A stretch of 64,000 bases of DNA from Chryseobacterium gambrini (GTDB lineage: Bacteria > Bacteroidota > Bacteroidia > Flavobacteriales > Weeksellaceae). Below the pieces are notes generated by a model. The model worked only from the letters and a program-made list of their open reading frames with translations, had not been told where the DNA came from and searched no databases. The position numbers and the translations under genes are program-made. Location: assembly GCF_900156825.1 (NCBI RefSeq), contig NZ_FTOV01000009.1, positions 1-64,000 of the forward strand. The letters run 5' to 3'. Shown here in pieces: positions 40,184-48,942 of the stretch. Each line of letters starts with the position of its first letter. The first letter of the stretch is position 1.

Positions 40184-41314
40184 ATGAAATTTATTATTTC
40201 AAGTGGTGAACTACAGAAGGCTTTGCAAACTGTAAGTGGCGTAATATCAAGCTCTCAGTCGAGACCGATTTTAGAAAACTATCTTTTTGAATTAGACGGA
40301 ACTCAGGTTACCATTACCGCATCTGACGGCGAAACGACTCTTGTAACTTCTCTTGAGGCAAAGTCTGATGATACGGGTAAATTTGCCGTTCCTGCAAAGA
40401 TTTTTCAGGACTTCATCAAGACTTACGGAGAACAGCCTCTTACGTTGGTTGTGAAGGACAATGCGGAAGGAACAGGAAGTCAGCTTGAGATTTTAGATGA
40501 AAAAGATAACTTCGCCGTAGCATTGGATAATGCAGACGATTATCCGGAACTGCCGGAATTTGATGCCGCACAAAGTGTTACCATGCCTGCAGGAGTTTTA
40601 TCTGAAGCCCTGACCAATACACTTTTCGCCACAAGTAACGATTCTCTTCGTCCGGTAATGACGGGAGTACTGTTCCAGTTTGGAGAAAATGAAACCAACT
40701 TCGTTTCTACAGATTCTCACAGACTGGTAGTATACAAAAGAAAAGATCTGATGAATGCCGAACCGATGGAATTCATCATGCCTAAAAAGCCTTTAAACAT
40801 TTTCAAAAATATTTTAGCGAGTTCCAATGAAGACGTAACGATCGAATTCAACGAGAATATGGCAAAATTCACTTTTGGAAAACACGTTTGGATCTGTAGA
40901 TTAATCGACGGAAAATATCCTAATTATACAGCGGTAATTCCAAAAGAAAACCCGAATGTATTAACCATCAACAGAAATCTTTTGTTAGGAGCGATTAAAA
41001 GAGCTTCTATCATGTCTAATAAATCGACTAATCAGGTAAGATTTAAATTGTCTGCAAACATTCTTCACCTTCACGCAGAAGATACGGAGTATGCAAACAA
41101 AGCAGATATGCAGATTCCTTGCGATTACAACGGAGAAGATATCAATATCGGCTTCAGCTCTAAATTCTTAACAGAAATGTTAACGATTCTTGGTTCAGAC
41201 GATATCACGATGAAAATGTCTCAGCCAAACAGACCGGGAATTATTGAACCTCTTGATGGTCTTGAAGAAAACGAAAGTATTTTAATGTTATCAATGCCGG
41301 TAATCGGATTGTAA
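40184..41314 (+). CDS. dnaN: DNA polymerase III beta sliding clamp
   Basis: The 376 residues form three clamp domains: MKFIISSGELQKALQTVSGVI, SRPILENYLFELDG, then TNTLFATSNDSLRPVMTGVL with STDSHRLVVYKRK, DGKYPNYTAVIPKENPNVL, and the end EENESILMLSMPVIGL, which builds part of the peptide-binding pocket. The clamp tethers polymerase III and other proteins to DNA. It is not next to dnaA or recF here. A strong terminator and then a hairpin element follow. Confidence 0.97.
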   Translation: MKFIISSGELQKALQTVSGVISSSQSRPILENYLFELDGTQVTITASDGETTLVTSLEAKSDDTGKFAVPAKIFQDFIKTYGEQPLTLVVKDNAEGTGSQLEILDEKDNFAVALDNADDYPELPEFDAAQSVTMPAGVLSEALTNTLFATSNDSLRPVMTGVLFQFGENETNFVSTDSHRLVVYKRKDLMNAEPMEFIMPKKPLNIFKNILASSNEDVTIEFNENMAKFTFGKHVWICRLIDGKYPNYTAVIPKENPNVLTINRNLLLGAIKRASIMSNKSTNQVRFKLSANILHLHAEDTEYANKADMQIPCDYNGEDINIGFSSKFLTEMLTILGSDDITMKMSQPNRPGIIEPLDGLEENESILMLSMPVIGL

Positions 41315-41335
41315 TTTTAACGTAAATAAAATAGG

Positions 41336-41373
41336 ATAAGAGGTTTTGATTTTTTCAGAACCTCTTATTTTTT
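41336..41373 (+). terminator. Intrinsic terminator of dnaN
   Basis: ATAAGAGGTT / AACCTCTTAT, a perfect 10-bp stem, with a T run after it. Confidence 0.88.
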
Positions 41374-41489
41374 AGGAGCTATTTCCCGCTTTCCGCACTC
41401 GCTATTTACTTAGGAATCGGCTGCGGCAGCGAAGCTGCCGCAGCCGATTCCTAAGTAAATGAGCTCAAACAAAGCTGCAATCGGGGCTA
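41372..41489 (+). repeat. Conserved-flank hairpin element, copy 2
   Basis: The flanks match copy 1 (28033-28141): one mismatch in about 34 bases on the left, one mismatch and one indel in about 34 on the right. The centre is a perfect 27-bp inverted repeat (41404-41430 with 41434-41460) with triloop GAA, giving the tip GCGAAGC. The stem differs from copy 1 in length and most bases while staying fully paired. Orientation relative to the upstream gene is the same as in copy 1. Confidence 0.85.
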
Positions 41490-41700
41490 AATTGCAGTTC
41501 GCCGTTTTGCAATGAACAAAGAGAAGAAGTAATCTCCGGAATACATCTACAAGTAGAAATCGAGGTTTAGTTTTAGAAACAGTAATAACAGATTTAAATT
41601 CTGCTGTCACTTGCTGAGTAGAACGCCTTAGCGAACAAAAATATTCGAAATTTAACAATTCTTTTCTTAGCGATCTTTTGCGTTAAAAAGAAGGTTTTTT

Positions 41701-41737
41701 AGACTGCCCCGTCGCTTCGCTCTTCGTAATGACAATG
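41701..41737. repeat. GTCATT...GAAGCGACG dispersed repeat, copy 1
   Basis: Read on the minus strand: GTCATTACGAAGAGCGAAGC then GACGGGGCAGTCT. This is the widespread bacterial intergenic word GTCATTGCGAGGAGCGAAGC-GACGAAGCAATC in variant form. A second copy is at 62490-62520 on the other strand. Confidence 0.6.
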
Positions 41738-41864
41738 CCTTGCTAATCCGGCAGGAAAAAGAAAGCTGCTAAATAACTCTTAAAGTTTCTCTCACATTTC
41801 TCTGTTTCTTAAAAAAACACGATATTTGTAACGCGAAAAATTCAAGTAAAATTTTCAAAATAAG

Positions 41865-41884
41865 CAAGGTTTCTTTTAACCTTG
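41865..41884 (+). promoter_or_regulatory. Leader hairpin just upstream of pheT
   Basis: CAAGGTT / AACCTTG, a 7-bp stem with loop TCTTTT, ends 19 bp before the pheT ATG. It may affect translation or mRNA stability. It lacks any further T-box features. Confidence 0.35.
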
Positions 41885-41903
41885 AAAAATAATAAATTAT
41901 CAG

Positions 41904-44306
41904 ATGAAAATATCAAACAACTGGCTTAAAGATTATATCAAAACGGACCTGAAAACTGAAAGAATCGGTGAGTTCCTTACAGATATAGGACTTGAAGTTG
42001 AAGGGATAGAAAAATTTGAAAGCATAAAAGGAAGCCTGGAAGGAATTGTTGTAGGTAAAGTTTTAACCTGCGAGAAACATCCGAATGCAGACAAATTAAA
42101 AAAGACAACCGTAGAAGTAGGAAACGGAAAGATTTTAAACATCGTTTGCGGAGCTCCGAATGTGGAAGCCGGACAAACCGTTCCCGTAGCAGTTGTCGGA
42201 ACAAAAATCTATGATAAAACCGGAAACTTTTTCGAGATCAAAGAAGCAAAAATCCGGGGAGAGGTTTCTCAGGGAATGATCTGTGCAGAAGACGAATTGG
42301 GTCTTAGCGACGATCACGGCGGCATTATGGTTTTGGATGAAGAAAAGTTTGAAATCGGAAAAAATTTCGCAGATTACTTTGAAATAACAAACGATGAAGT
42401 TCTGGAAATCGGTTTAACGCCGAACAGAACCGACGCGATGTCTCATTACGGTGTTGCAAGAGATCTTCACGCTTATCTTTCCACAAACAAACAGAAATCT
42501 GAGTTCGAAAAAGTATCTTCCGTTGCGCTGAACAACGAAGGTTCTCACGATTTTACATTAGAAGTGGAAGATGCAGAACTGTGTCCGAGATACATCGGAG
42601 CGGTGATTGAAAACGTAAAAGTGGCAGACTCTCCGGCTTGGCTGAAAGACAGACTGAAAGCCATCGGATTAAGCCCCATCAATAACGTTGTAGATATTAC
42701 CAATTATATCCTTCACGGTTACGGACAGCCGCTTCATGCTTTTGATGCAGATAAAATTGCCGATAAAAAAGTAAAAGTAGGGACAGTAAAAGAAGGAACA
42801 AAATTCACCACTTTAGACGGTGTTGAAAGAACTTTGAACGGTTCTGAAATCATCATCAAAGACGGAAAAGATACGCCGATGTGCATTGCCGGAGTTTTCG
42901 GAGGTGCCAATTCAGGGGTTTCTGCTGAAACAACTACCATCTTTTTGGAAAGTGCTTATTTCAATCCGGTTGCGGTGAGAAAAGGAGCAAAATTCCACGG
43001 ATTGAATACCGATGCTTCTTTCAGATTCGAGAGAGGAGTGGATCCTAATATTACAAGAACAGCAATTACGCACGCTATTAAATTAATTCAGGAACTTACT
43101 GAAGGAAAACTTGTGGGAGAATTGCTGGAACAGTATCCTAAGAAAATTGAAGATCAGTATGTCATCATCAGATTTTCAAAAATCGAGCAGATTTTAGGAA
43201 CCAAAATTCACAGAGAAAAAGTAAAAGAAATTTTAAAAGCCCTTGAAATTCAGGTTTTAAATGAAATTCAGAACGGGTATGAAATTTCTGTTCCTGCGTA
43301 CAGAGCAGATGTTACCAGAGAAATTGATGTTATCGAGGAGATTTTAAGAATCTACGGATACAATAAGATCGATGCACCTCAGAAAATTTCGTTTACGCCG
43401 GTAAAACTGGCTGCACAGGATCAGGATGAGCTTGAAAATAACTGGGCAAGAACGTTACAGGGATTAGGTTTCAATGAAGTAATGAACAACTCATTGACTT
43501 CGCTGAAAGATGAAACGGATGCTGTAAAATTATTAAATCCTTTAAGCAACGATTTGGCATTTATGAGAAAGTCTTTACTGGAAGGGCTTTTGCAGAATGC
43601 AATCTACAATATCAACAGAAAAAATCAGGATATTAAATTCTTCGAATTCGGAAAAATCTATCATAAGAGAGATCAATACGAGGAAAGAAAGCAATTGGCT
43701 ATCCTTGTTTCCGGAAGAGACGTTGCAGAAAACTGGTTACAGCCGAAATCTGCGACAAGTTTTTATAATCTGAAAGCTTATGTAAAAGTTTTGCTGGAAA
43801 GATTATCCATTGATTATAAAGAAATAGCTTTGTCTGATGAACGATTTTCTGATGCTTTGGCATATGAAGCGGACGGAAAAGCTTTGGTAAGGATCGGGAA
43901 AGTGGCTCCTCAGATGCTGAAAGATTTCGATATTGAGCAGGAATGTTTCTACGCTGAAATCGAACTTGAATTTGCCCAGAAATTACGTTCTGAAAATCAA
44001 TTGAAATTCAAAGATATTCCTAAATTCAATAAAATCAGAAGAGACCTTGCTTTACTGATTGATAAAAACGTGAATTACGAAGATCTTTATCAGACAGCAA
44101 AGAAAAATAAATCTCCTTACCTGAAAAATATTAATTTATTTGACGTTTACGAAGGTAAAAATCTTCCGGAAGGCAAGAAGTCTTATGCAATGAGTTTCGA
44201 ACTTTTAAACGAGGAAAAAACTCTTGAAGAGAAAGAAATTACTGCGGTAATGGATTCATTAATCAAATCTTTCCAGAAAGAATTCAATGCAGAATTAAGA
44301 GGTTAA
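41904..44306 (+). CDS. pheT: Phenylalanine-tRNA ligase beta subunit
   Basis: The 800-residue subunit has MKISNNWLKDYIKTDL, a tRNA-binding EMAP/OB domain (about 40-150: VVGKVLTCEKHPNADKLKK, IVCGAPNVEAGQTVPVA, GEVSQGMICAEDELGL), B3/B4 editing region (VVDITNYILHGYGQPLHAFD, GVFGGANSGVS), B5 (YRADVTREIDVIEEILRIYG), the catalytic-like core (EVMNNSLTS, LLNPLSNDLAFMRKSLLEGL) and a C-terminal anticodon-binding ferredoxin fold (FNKIRRDLALLIDKNVNYED). It pairs with PheS, which is not in the window. Confidence 0.97.
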   Translation: MKISNNWLKDYIKTDLKTERIGEFLTDIGLEVEGIEKFESIKGSLEGIVVGKVLTCEKHPNADKLKKTTVEVGNGKILNIVCGAPNVEAGQTVPVAVVGTKIYDKTGNFFEIKEAKIRGEVSQGMICAEDELGLSDDHGGIMVLDEEKFEIGKNFADYFEITNDEVLEIGLTPNRTDAMSHYGVARDLHAYLSTNKQKSEFEKVSSVALNNEGSHDFTLEVEDAELCPRYIGAVIENVKVADSPAWLKDRLKAIGLSPINNVVDITNYILHGYGQPLHAFDADKIADKKVKVGTVKEGTKFTTLDGVERTLNGSEIIIKDGKDTPMCIAGVFGGANSGVSAETTTIFLESAYFNPVAVRKGAKFHGLNTDASFRFERGVDPNITRTAITHAIKLIQELTEGKLVGELLEQYPKKIEDQYVIIRFSKIEQILGTKIHREKVKEILKALEIQVLNEIQNGYEISVPAYRADVTREIDVIEEILRIYGYNKIDAPQKISFTPVKLAAQDQDELENNWARTLQGLGFNEVMNNSLTSLKDETDAVKLLNPLSNDLAFMRKSLLEGLLQNAIYNINRKNQDIKFFEFGKIYHKRDQYEERKQLAILVSGRDVAENWLQPKSATSFYNLKAYVKVLLERLSIDYKEIALSDERFSDALAYEADGKALVRIGKVAPQMLKDFDIEQECFYAEIELEFAQKLRSENQLKFKDIPKFNKIRRDLALLIDKNVNYEDLYQTAKKNKSPYLKNINLFDVYEGKNLPEGKKSYAMSFELLNEEKTLEEKEITAVMDSLIKSFQKEFNAELRG

Positions 44307-44331
44307 AAAAAATACCTTTCGAATACAATAT

Positions 44332-44357
44332 AAACGGACATTTGTCCGTTTTTTTTA
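44332..44357 (+). terminator. Intrinsic terminator of pheT
   Basis: AAACGGACA / TGTCCGTTT, a 9-bp stem with a tiny loop and an eight-T run. Confidence 0.88.
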
Positions 44358-44526
44358 TGGGTAAAATTAAAACCGACAGCGATTTAAAGATTGAATGTTT
44401 TATTAAATTCGGATAAATCATATTCAATTACGATTTTATCTGAAGTGTTAAAGAATAATAAAATCTTCCGAAACCCGTTTAAATAATAATATTTCCGTAA
44501 ATTTGATTTAAATCAAAAAGTAAACA

Positions 44527-44937
44527 ATGAAGAATCTTTTTTTAAGTATATGTACTGCTGCAGTTTTGGTTTCATGTGGAACAATGTCGAGCTCTTCTGC
44601 TTCCAAAGTAGGAAAAGCACAGCCTTCTCTTGCGGGTACAAAATGGGCTTTGGCTGATAATGTGAAAGGGAAAATTCCTACCCTGAATATTGAAGGAGAA
44701 AAAATCAGTGGTAATGCGGGATGCAACAATTACTTCGGAACGGCAAAAGTAGATCCTTCTATGGGAAATTTTTCTGCGGGAGCTTTAGGTTCTACAAGAA
44801 TGGCGTGCGATAACATGAGTGTAGAAAAAAACTTTATGGATATGGTAGTAAAAGCCAATAAATATGTAGTAACCGGAAATGTTCTGGAATTGTATCAGGA
44901 CAATCTTTTACTTTTAAAATTCAATAAAGCTGAATAA
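44527..44937 (+). CDS. META-domain lipoprotein (HslJ-like)
   Basis: The 136 residues begin with a lipobox (AAVLVSC then GTMSSSSASK). The META/HslJ domain follows: LAGTKWALADNVKG, LNIEGEKISGNAGCNNYFGT, GNFSAGALGSTRMACDNMSV, EKNFMDMVVKANKYVVTGN and LELYQDNLLLLKF. Two Cys in the domain (GCNNYFG and MACDN) are conserved in the family. HslJ-type proteins are linked to heat shock and novobiocin resistance in E. coli. The lack of acidic residues after the Cys suggests a periplasmic location. Confidence 0.88.
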   Translation: MKNLFLSICTAAVLVSCGTMSSSSASKVGKAQPSLAGTKWALADNVKGKIPTLNIEGEKISGNAGCNNYFGTAKVDPSMGNFSAGALGSTRMACDNMSVEKNFMDMVVKANKYVVTGNVLELYQDNLLLLKFNKAE

Positions 44938-44940
44938 AAT

Positions 44941-44968
44941 AAAAAGGAACTCAATCGAGTTCCTTTTT
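44941..44968. terminator. Bidirectional intrinsic terminator
   Basis: The 12-bp stem AAAAAGGAACTC / GAGTTCCTTTTT with loop AATC lies between convergent genes. Confidence 0.88.
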
Positions 44969-44984
44969 TATGTTTAAATTGTTA

Positions 44985-45224
44985 TTAATCTTCCTCTTCT
45001 TCGTCGTACTTAGCCAACTCTTCATCACACCATTTAAACGCAGCTTCTACTACTTTTGTAGCCTCGTCTGCCATTGTTTCTTCGTCGTCACCTTCCAAAT
45101 CATCCAGCCACTCAACTTCTTCTTCCTCAACGTTTAAGATAAATCTTGGATATTCTGTATGAACCACGAATAAATCTTCTGGAAATTCCGAATTATCTGC
45201 TAATAAAAACTTTGGTAATTTCAT
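44985..45224 (-). CDS. Small highly acidic conserved protein
   Basis: The 79 residues (MKLPKFLLADNSEFPEDLFV, HTEYPRFILNVEEEEVEWLD, DLEGDDEETMADEATKVVEA, FKWCDEELAKYDEEEED) contain more than 35% Asp and Glu. The first half has strand-like segments ending FVVHTEYPRFILNV; the second is an acidic helix. It is cytoplasmic and of unknown function. I believe similar short proteins occur across Flavobacteriia. It is the only gene between the META terminator and the membrane protein gene. Confidence 0.7.
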   Translation of the reverse strand: MKLPKFLLADNSEFPEDLFVVHTEYPRFILNVEEEEVEWLDDLEGDDEETMADEATKVVEAAFKWCDEELAKYDEEEED

Positions 45225-45262
45225 TTTTTTAATGTTTTAACTTTAAATCAAAGATAATAAAA

Positions 45263-46579
45263 TTATTGGTATTTGTTCTTGTCAATCTTTATTTTTTGTA
45301 AAACTTTATACCTTGTTAACGTTGTTTTCTGAAGCGTATCTTTCGGTTTGAAAGTTAACGTAATATTCGGGTTGATGGTACTCATCAGTTCGGCAACCTG
45401 TATTTTGTCAAGATCTTCTGCTGTTTCAAGATAAAACTTCAGCGGAATCTTCTCCATTTTTTCAGATTGCAGAAACTGCTTCATTTCCTTTCTGTTTTCA
45501 AGATAATTGCCTTTGGAAAGCCATGTAAATAACATTCCGGAAAGCAGACTTAAAAAGCCTAAAGCGTATGTTTTAACTTCAAAAACCATGAATAATTTCC
45601 TGAAATAAACCAGCCAGACCGGAAGACTGAAAGGAGCCATTAATCTGTAATCGATCGCATTCACAGAATAAAAATACTGAATAAAATACGAGCAGATAAT
45701 CCCGAAAACACTTACAAAAATATAAAATGCCTCCGTTTCTGAGAGTTTGTATTTAATAAACAAAAATACAATCAGAAGAATATTTAAAAAGCCGATTCCG
45801 TAGATCGCATAATTGATCATTCCGCCTCCCGGATCTGCAATGTGAATGAATGGGTTGAAAGTGGTACATAATCCCTGAAACAATTCAGCAAGAAGTTTAG
45901 AGGTAGGATGCAGACCGATTTCCAGAAATTGACTGACATAGTTTTCATTAAAGTAATCAATAAAAAGAAATTTATACAAAATCACAAAAATTCCTCCGAT
46001 GAGTCCTGAAATGATAAATATTCCCGAATATTTTCTTTTCCAGAAAATCAATCCGAATAGTCCGGTTCCGCCCATAATGAAAAGAGAGCTGTATCTTATG
46101 TTATACAATGCAATAAGGCTTAACGAAAGATAAAAAACAGCTTTTCCTTTTTCTAGTTTTCCTTCAATAATTAATGTGGAAACATATAAAAATACCATAA
46201 CAAACGGCAAAATCATAGGTTCGCTCATGGTATAGGAGAAAATGGAGAGGAAGCTGAATAAAGCACATAAAACAACCGACTCTCTAAAGAAAAACTTCTT
46301 TTTCCAGGTGAAATAAAGGATGAATAAAAATGCGGAAATTCCTACAACTTTACTTCCCCAGAATTCATCAAACCCGAAAAACGTAAAAAATTTTATCGCT
46401 AAAGGATATCCTAAAGGAGTCGTGGTATTGTCGATCGTCGGGAAAACGTGCGCAAATCTCATATAACGGATGGAATCCGGATTTACACGCCCTTTTTCAT
46501 TAAGCAGAAAACGCAAAATGGTCATCACTAAAGTAATGATGACCATTGATATCTGAATATTTTTTTCTTTAAATTTCAT
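45263..46579 (-). CDS. Polytopic membrane protein, glycosyltransferase-39-like
   Basis: From the internal ATG at 46579 (MKFKEKNIQISMVIITLVM) the product has 438 residues; the ATG at 46606 would add nine polar residues. About ten membrane helices are visible between residues 10 and 340. The first periplasmic loop (NPDSIRYMRFAHVFPTIDNT then TPLGYPLAIKFFTFFGFDEF) has a D-x-x-x-Y pattern and a GYP turn seen in GT-C type glycosyltransferases using polyprenol sugars. The C-terminal 90 residues are soluble. The assignment to the GT-C superfamily is inference. Confidence 0.6.
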   Translation of the reverse strand: MKFKEKNIQISMVIITLVMTILRFLLNEKGRVNPDSIRYMRFAHVFPTIDNTTTPLGYPLAIKFFTFFGFDEFWGSKVVGISAFLFILYFTWKKKFFFRESVVLCALFSFLSIFSYTMSEPMILPFVMVFLYVSTLIIEGKLEKGKAVFYLSLSLIALYNIRYSSLFIMGGTGLFGLIFWKRKYSGIFIISGLIGGIFVILYKFLFIDYFNENYVSQFLEIGLHPTSKLLAELFQGLCTTFNPFIHIADPGGGMINYAIYGIGFLNILLIVFLFIKYKLSETEAFYIFVSVFGIICSYFIQYFYSVNAIDYRLMAPFSLPVWLVYFRKLFMVFEVKTYALGFLSLLSGMLFTWLSKGNYLENRKEMKQFLQSEKMEKIPLKFYLETAEDLDKIQVAELMSTINPNITLTFKPKDTLQKTTLTRYKVLQKIKIDKNKYQ

Positions 46580-46680
46580 GGATCGTGAAATTAGTAAATT
46601 TTGCAAAGCCAGTCAATCTTAATCAGAGTTAAAATTGAATTCCAAAAAACTCACAATTTACCGTTCACAATTCACTTTTT

Positions 46681-47574
46681 TTATTTTGAAAACATTTTCG
46701 CTACTTTTTCCGCTTTTTTGCTTTCGGAGTAATCATAGAAACCTTCTCCTGATTTTACGCCTAATTTTCCTGCCATTACCATGTTTACCAATAATGGATT
46801 CGGAGCATATTTAGGATTTTTGAAGCCGTCGTACATTACATTTAAGATCGCAAGACAAACATCAAGACCAATAAAATCGGCAAGCTGAAGCGGTCCCATC
46901 GGATGCGCCATTCCCAGTTTCATTACCGTATCGATTTCCTCAACACCCGCAACGCCGTTGTACAACGTCTCGATAGATTCGTTGATCATCGGCATTAAAA
47001 TTCTGTTGGCAACAAATCCCGGATAATCGTTTACTTCTACAGGAACTTTTCCTAACGTTTTGCTCATTTCATAGATCGCGTCGAACGTTTCTTTGGAAGT
47101 AGAGTAGCCTTTAATGATTTCAACCAGTTTCATGATCGGAACCGGATTCATAAAGTGCATTCCGATTACTTTATCTGCTCTTTTTGTAGCCGCAGCAATT
47201 TTAGTGATCGAAATTGAGGAAGTATTGGTTGCAAGGATGCAGTTTTCAGGAGCAAACTCATCCATCTGTCCGAAAATCTTCAGTTTTAATTCCTGATTTT
47301 CCGTTGCTGCTTCCACAATAAGATCCGCTGAACCTACCGCATCCTGAAGTGCTGTAAATGTCGTAATGTTCCCTAAAGTTTCTGCTTTTTGTTCTTCGGT
47401 AAGGTTTCCCTTTGCAATTATTCTGTCGAGATTGGTGGTAATGGTTTTAAGACCTCTGTCTAAAGCTTCCTGAGAAACATCTACAAGATTTACTTTAAAA
47501 CCGCTTTGTGCAAATGTGTGCGCAATACCATTTCCCATGGTTCCGGCTCCGATAACTACAATGTTTTTGATCAT
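46681..47574 (-). CDS. 3-hydroxybutyryl-CoA dehydrogenase
   Basis: The 297-residue enzyme has the Rossmann start MIKNIVVIGAGTMGNGIAHT, SADLIVEAATENQELKLKIF, ILATNTSSISITKIAAATKR, the catalytic region VIGMHFMNPVPIMKLVEIIKG (catalytic His), NDYPGFVANRILMPMINESI and the C-terminal dimer domain (MKLGMAHPMGPLQLADFIGL, GVKSGEGFYDYS). It interconverts acetoacetyl-CoA and 3-hydroxybutyryl-CoA, or longer chains, using NAD(P). The length is typical. It stands 22 bp downstream of a small secreted gene on the same strand. Confidence 0.95.
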   Translation of the reverse strand: MIKNIVVIGAGTMGNGIAHTFAQSGFKVNLVDVSQEALDRGLKTITTNLDRIIAKGNLTEEQKAETLGNITTFTALQDAVGSADLIVEAATENQELKLKIFGQMDEFAPENCILATNTSSISITKIAAATKRADKVIGMHFMNPVPIMKLVEIIKGYSTSKETFDAIYEMSKTLGKVPVEVNDYPGFVANRILMPMINESIETLYNGVAGVEEIDTVMKLGMAHPMGPLQLADFIGLDVCLAILNVMYDGFKNPKYAPNPLLVNMVMAGKLGVKSGEGFYDYSESKKAEKVAKMFSK

Positions 47575-47595
47575 TTTTCCTTATTTAAGTTTTAA

Positions 47596-48009
47596 TTATT
47601 TGCTGTTGATTAAAGTTAAATTTCGTGCGTTGGAAAGATCTGATTTTTTTACCGTCGTTGTTTCATCAAAACTCACATTACCGTCTCTGTTCGGTTTTTT
47701 CATCTGATTCTGAGTATTGATGGCAGCTTTCAGTCCTTCTACAAATCTGGTTTTCTGGGTTCTGGAGAATGTATCTGTTCCGATATAAATGTTAAATTCA
47801 CCTTCTCTTCCCAAACCGCTTTGTTTGTACACTTCGAAATTTTTTATTTTGTTTTTTTTCTGAAACTGATTAATAAAATCCATCACGGGTTTAGCGGAAG
47901 GTGTACCGCAGCAAATGCTGTGATAGCCTACCTGCAGATAATTTTCGCTCTTCTGTGCAAAGAATGCTGCTGAACTGAATAACCCGATTAATAATACTAT
48001 TTTTTTCAT
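47596..48009 (-). CDS. Small secreted hypothetical protein
   Basis: The 137 residues begin with a signal peptide (MKKIVLLIGLFSSAAFFAQ). The mature part contains an unusual adjacent Cys pair (HSICCGTPSAKPVMDFINQF) followed by a basic helix (QKKNKIKNFEVYKQSG) and FNIYIGTDTFSRTQKTRFVE. No known domain is recognised. It is located between the beta-lactamase gene (31 bp upstream) and the hydroxybutyryl-CoA dehydrogenase gene and may be carried on the beta-lactamase transcript. Confidence 0.6.
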   Translation of the reverse strand: MKKIVLLIGLFSSAAFFAQKSENYLQVGYHSICCGTPSAKPVMDFINQFQKKNKIKNFEVYKQSGLGREGEFNIYIGTDTFSRTQKTRFVEGLKAAINTQNQMKKPNRDGNVSFDETTTVKKSDLSNARNLTLINSK

Positions 48010-48040
48010 TTTTAATGGTTTTAAAATTAAGCTTAAATTT

Positions 48041-48916
48041 TTACTTATTAAAATAATCCCAGACTGTTTTTGAAATGTCTGAAATCATTCTGCAGTTCAC
48101 TTCGGCTGTTTCCGTTGAGTTACTGACAAATACAGCTATTGCATAATGCTTGCCATTCGGTAAAGTGATGATCGCAATTTCATTTTCAGCACCCGTTAAA
48201 CCCGCATTATTCTTGCCGGAAGATCCCGTTTTTCTTGCGATAGGCGTATCTTTCGGAAGCTGCTCAATTAATTTATTTGTTCCTGTGGAAGTGGAGAGCA
48301 TTACTTTCATCAGATAATCGGTCGATTTTTTTGATAATAATTTTCCGTCATAAAACTTTTTCAGCACATCAACCGCGGAATTCATGGTGGTGTAATTTTC
48401 ATACTGCGCATTCCAGTCTTTATGCATCGCTTCTTCATTGTATTTGATCTGAAAGTTTTTCACCCCTTTCGCATTCATAAATTTCTGAACAACCTGCGTT
48501 CCGCCCAATAATTTTAAAAGAATATCGCAGCCGTTATTGTCACTTTTGGCAACAGTGTATTCAATAATTTCGCTTAAAGGAACAATACCGCCATTTGGAT
48601 ATTTTTCGCGAAGAGGAGACCATGTGTTTTCATGTAAATTCGACTGATTAAGTGAAACTTTTTGATCTAAAGAAAGTTTTCCTTTCTCTACATAATCTAA
48701 AACAGCAGCAGCAATATGAAACTTGAAAACACTCTGCATCGGAAGTTTTTTATCAGCATTTTTATTGTACGTAAAGCCGTTTTCGAATCCCAGAACGGAA
48801 ATTCCGACCGTTGCTTTCTTATTTTTAATAATGGAGTTGATTTGCGTTTCTAAAGAGGATTTCTGGGCAAAAACAAATGCCGAAATCAAAAGAAATAATA
48901 AGGTGATTTTTTTCAT
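48041..48916 (-). CDS. Class A (A2-like) beta-lactamase
   Basis: The 291-residue enzyme has a signal peptide (MKKITLLFLLISAFVFAQ) and the class A motifs: S62-V-F-K65 as SxxK, S125-D-N127, a Glu in NEEAMHKDW (161 or 162) for the omega-loop base, and K229-T-G231. The MHKDW form of the omega loop is characteristic of subclass A2 (the CGA, CIA, PER and CfxA group of Bacteroidota). It hydrolyses beta-lactams in the periplasm; the spectrum cannot be read by eye. A repeat element starts 27 bp upstream of its ATG. Confidence 0.93.
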   Translation of the reverse strand: MKKITLLFLLISAFVFAQKSSLETQINSIIKNKKATVGISVLGFENGFTYNKNADKKLPMQSVFKFHIAAAVLDYVEKGKLSLDQKVSLNQSNLHENTWSPLREKYPNGGIVPLSEIIEYTVAKSDNNGCDILLKLLGGTQVVQKFMNAKGVKNFQIKYNEEAMHKDWNAQYENYTTMNSAVDVLKKFYDGKLLSKKSTDYLMKVMLSTSTGTNKLIEQLPKDTPIARKTGSSGKNNAGLTGAENEIAIITLPNGKHYAIAVFVSNSTETAEVNCRMISDISKTVWDYFNK

Positions 48917-48942
48917 AATATTTGTTTAATCATATTTTTATT

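Larger units (their letters stand above)
41315..41903. other. Repeat-rich gap between dnaN and pheT
   Basis: This 589-bp gap holds the dnaN terminator, hairpin element copy 2, a stretch with degenerate TTAGCGATCTTTTGCGTTA words (about 41630-41685), a GTCATT-type repeat (41701-41737) and a CAAGGTT/AACCTTG hairpin (41865-41884) 19 bp before pheT. No gene is credible; the open frame crossing the hairpin on the minus strand is chance. Confidence 0.6.

Noticed and set aside
41410..41658. Minus-strand open frame of 82 codons across hairpin element copy 2
   Set aside because: It runs through a perfect inverted repeat and non-coding repeat words, has odd composition, and no counterpart crosses copy 1.
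41865..41884. T-box or amino-acid attenuator upstream of pheT
   Set aside because: Only a 7-bp hairpin is visible; there is no T-box bulge sequence, specifier loop or Phe-rich leader peptide.
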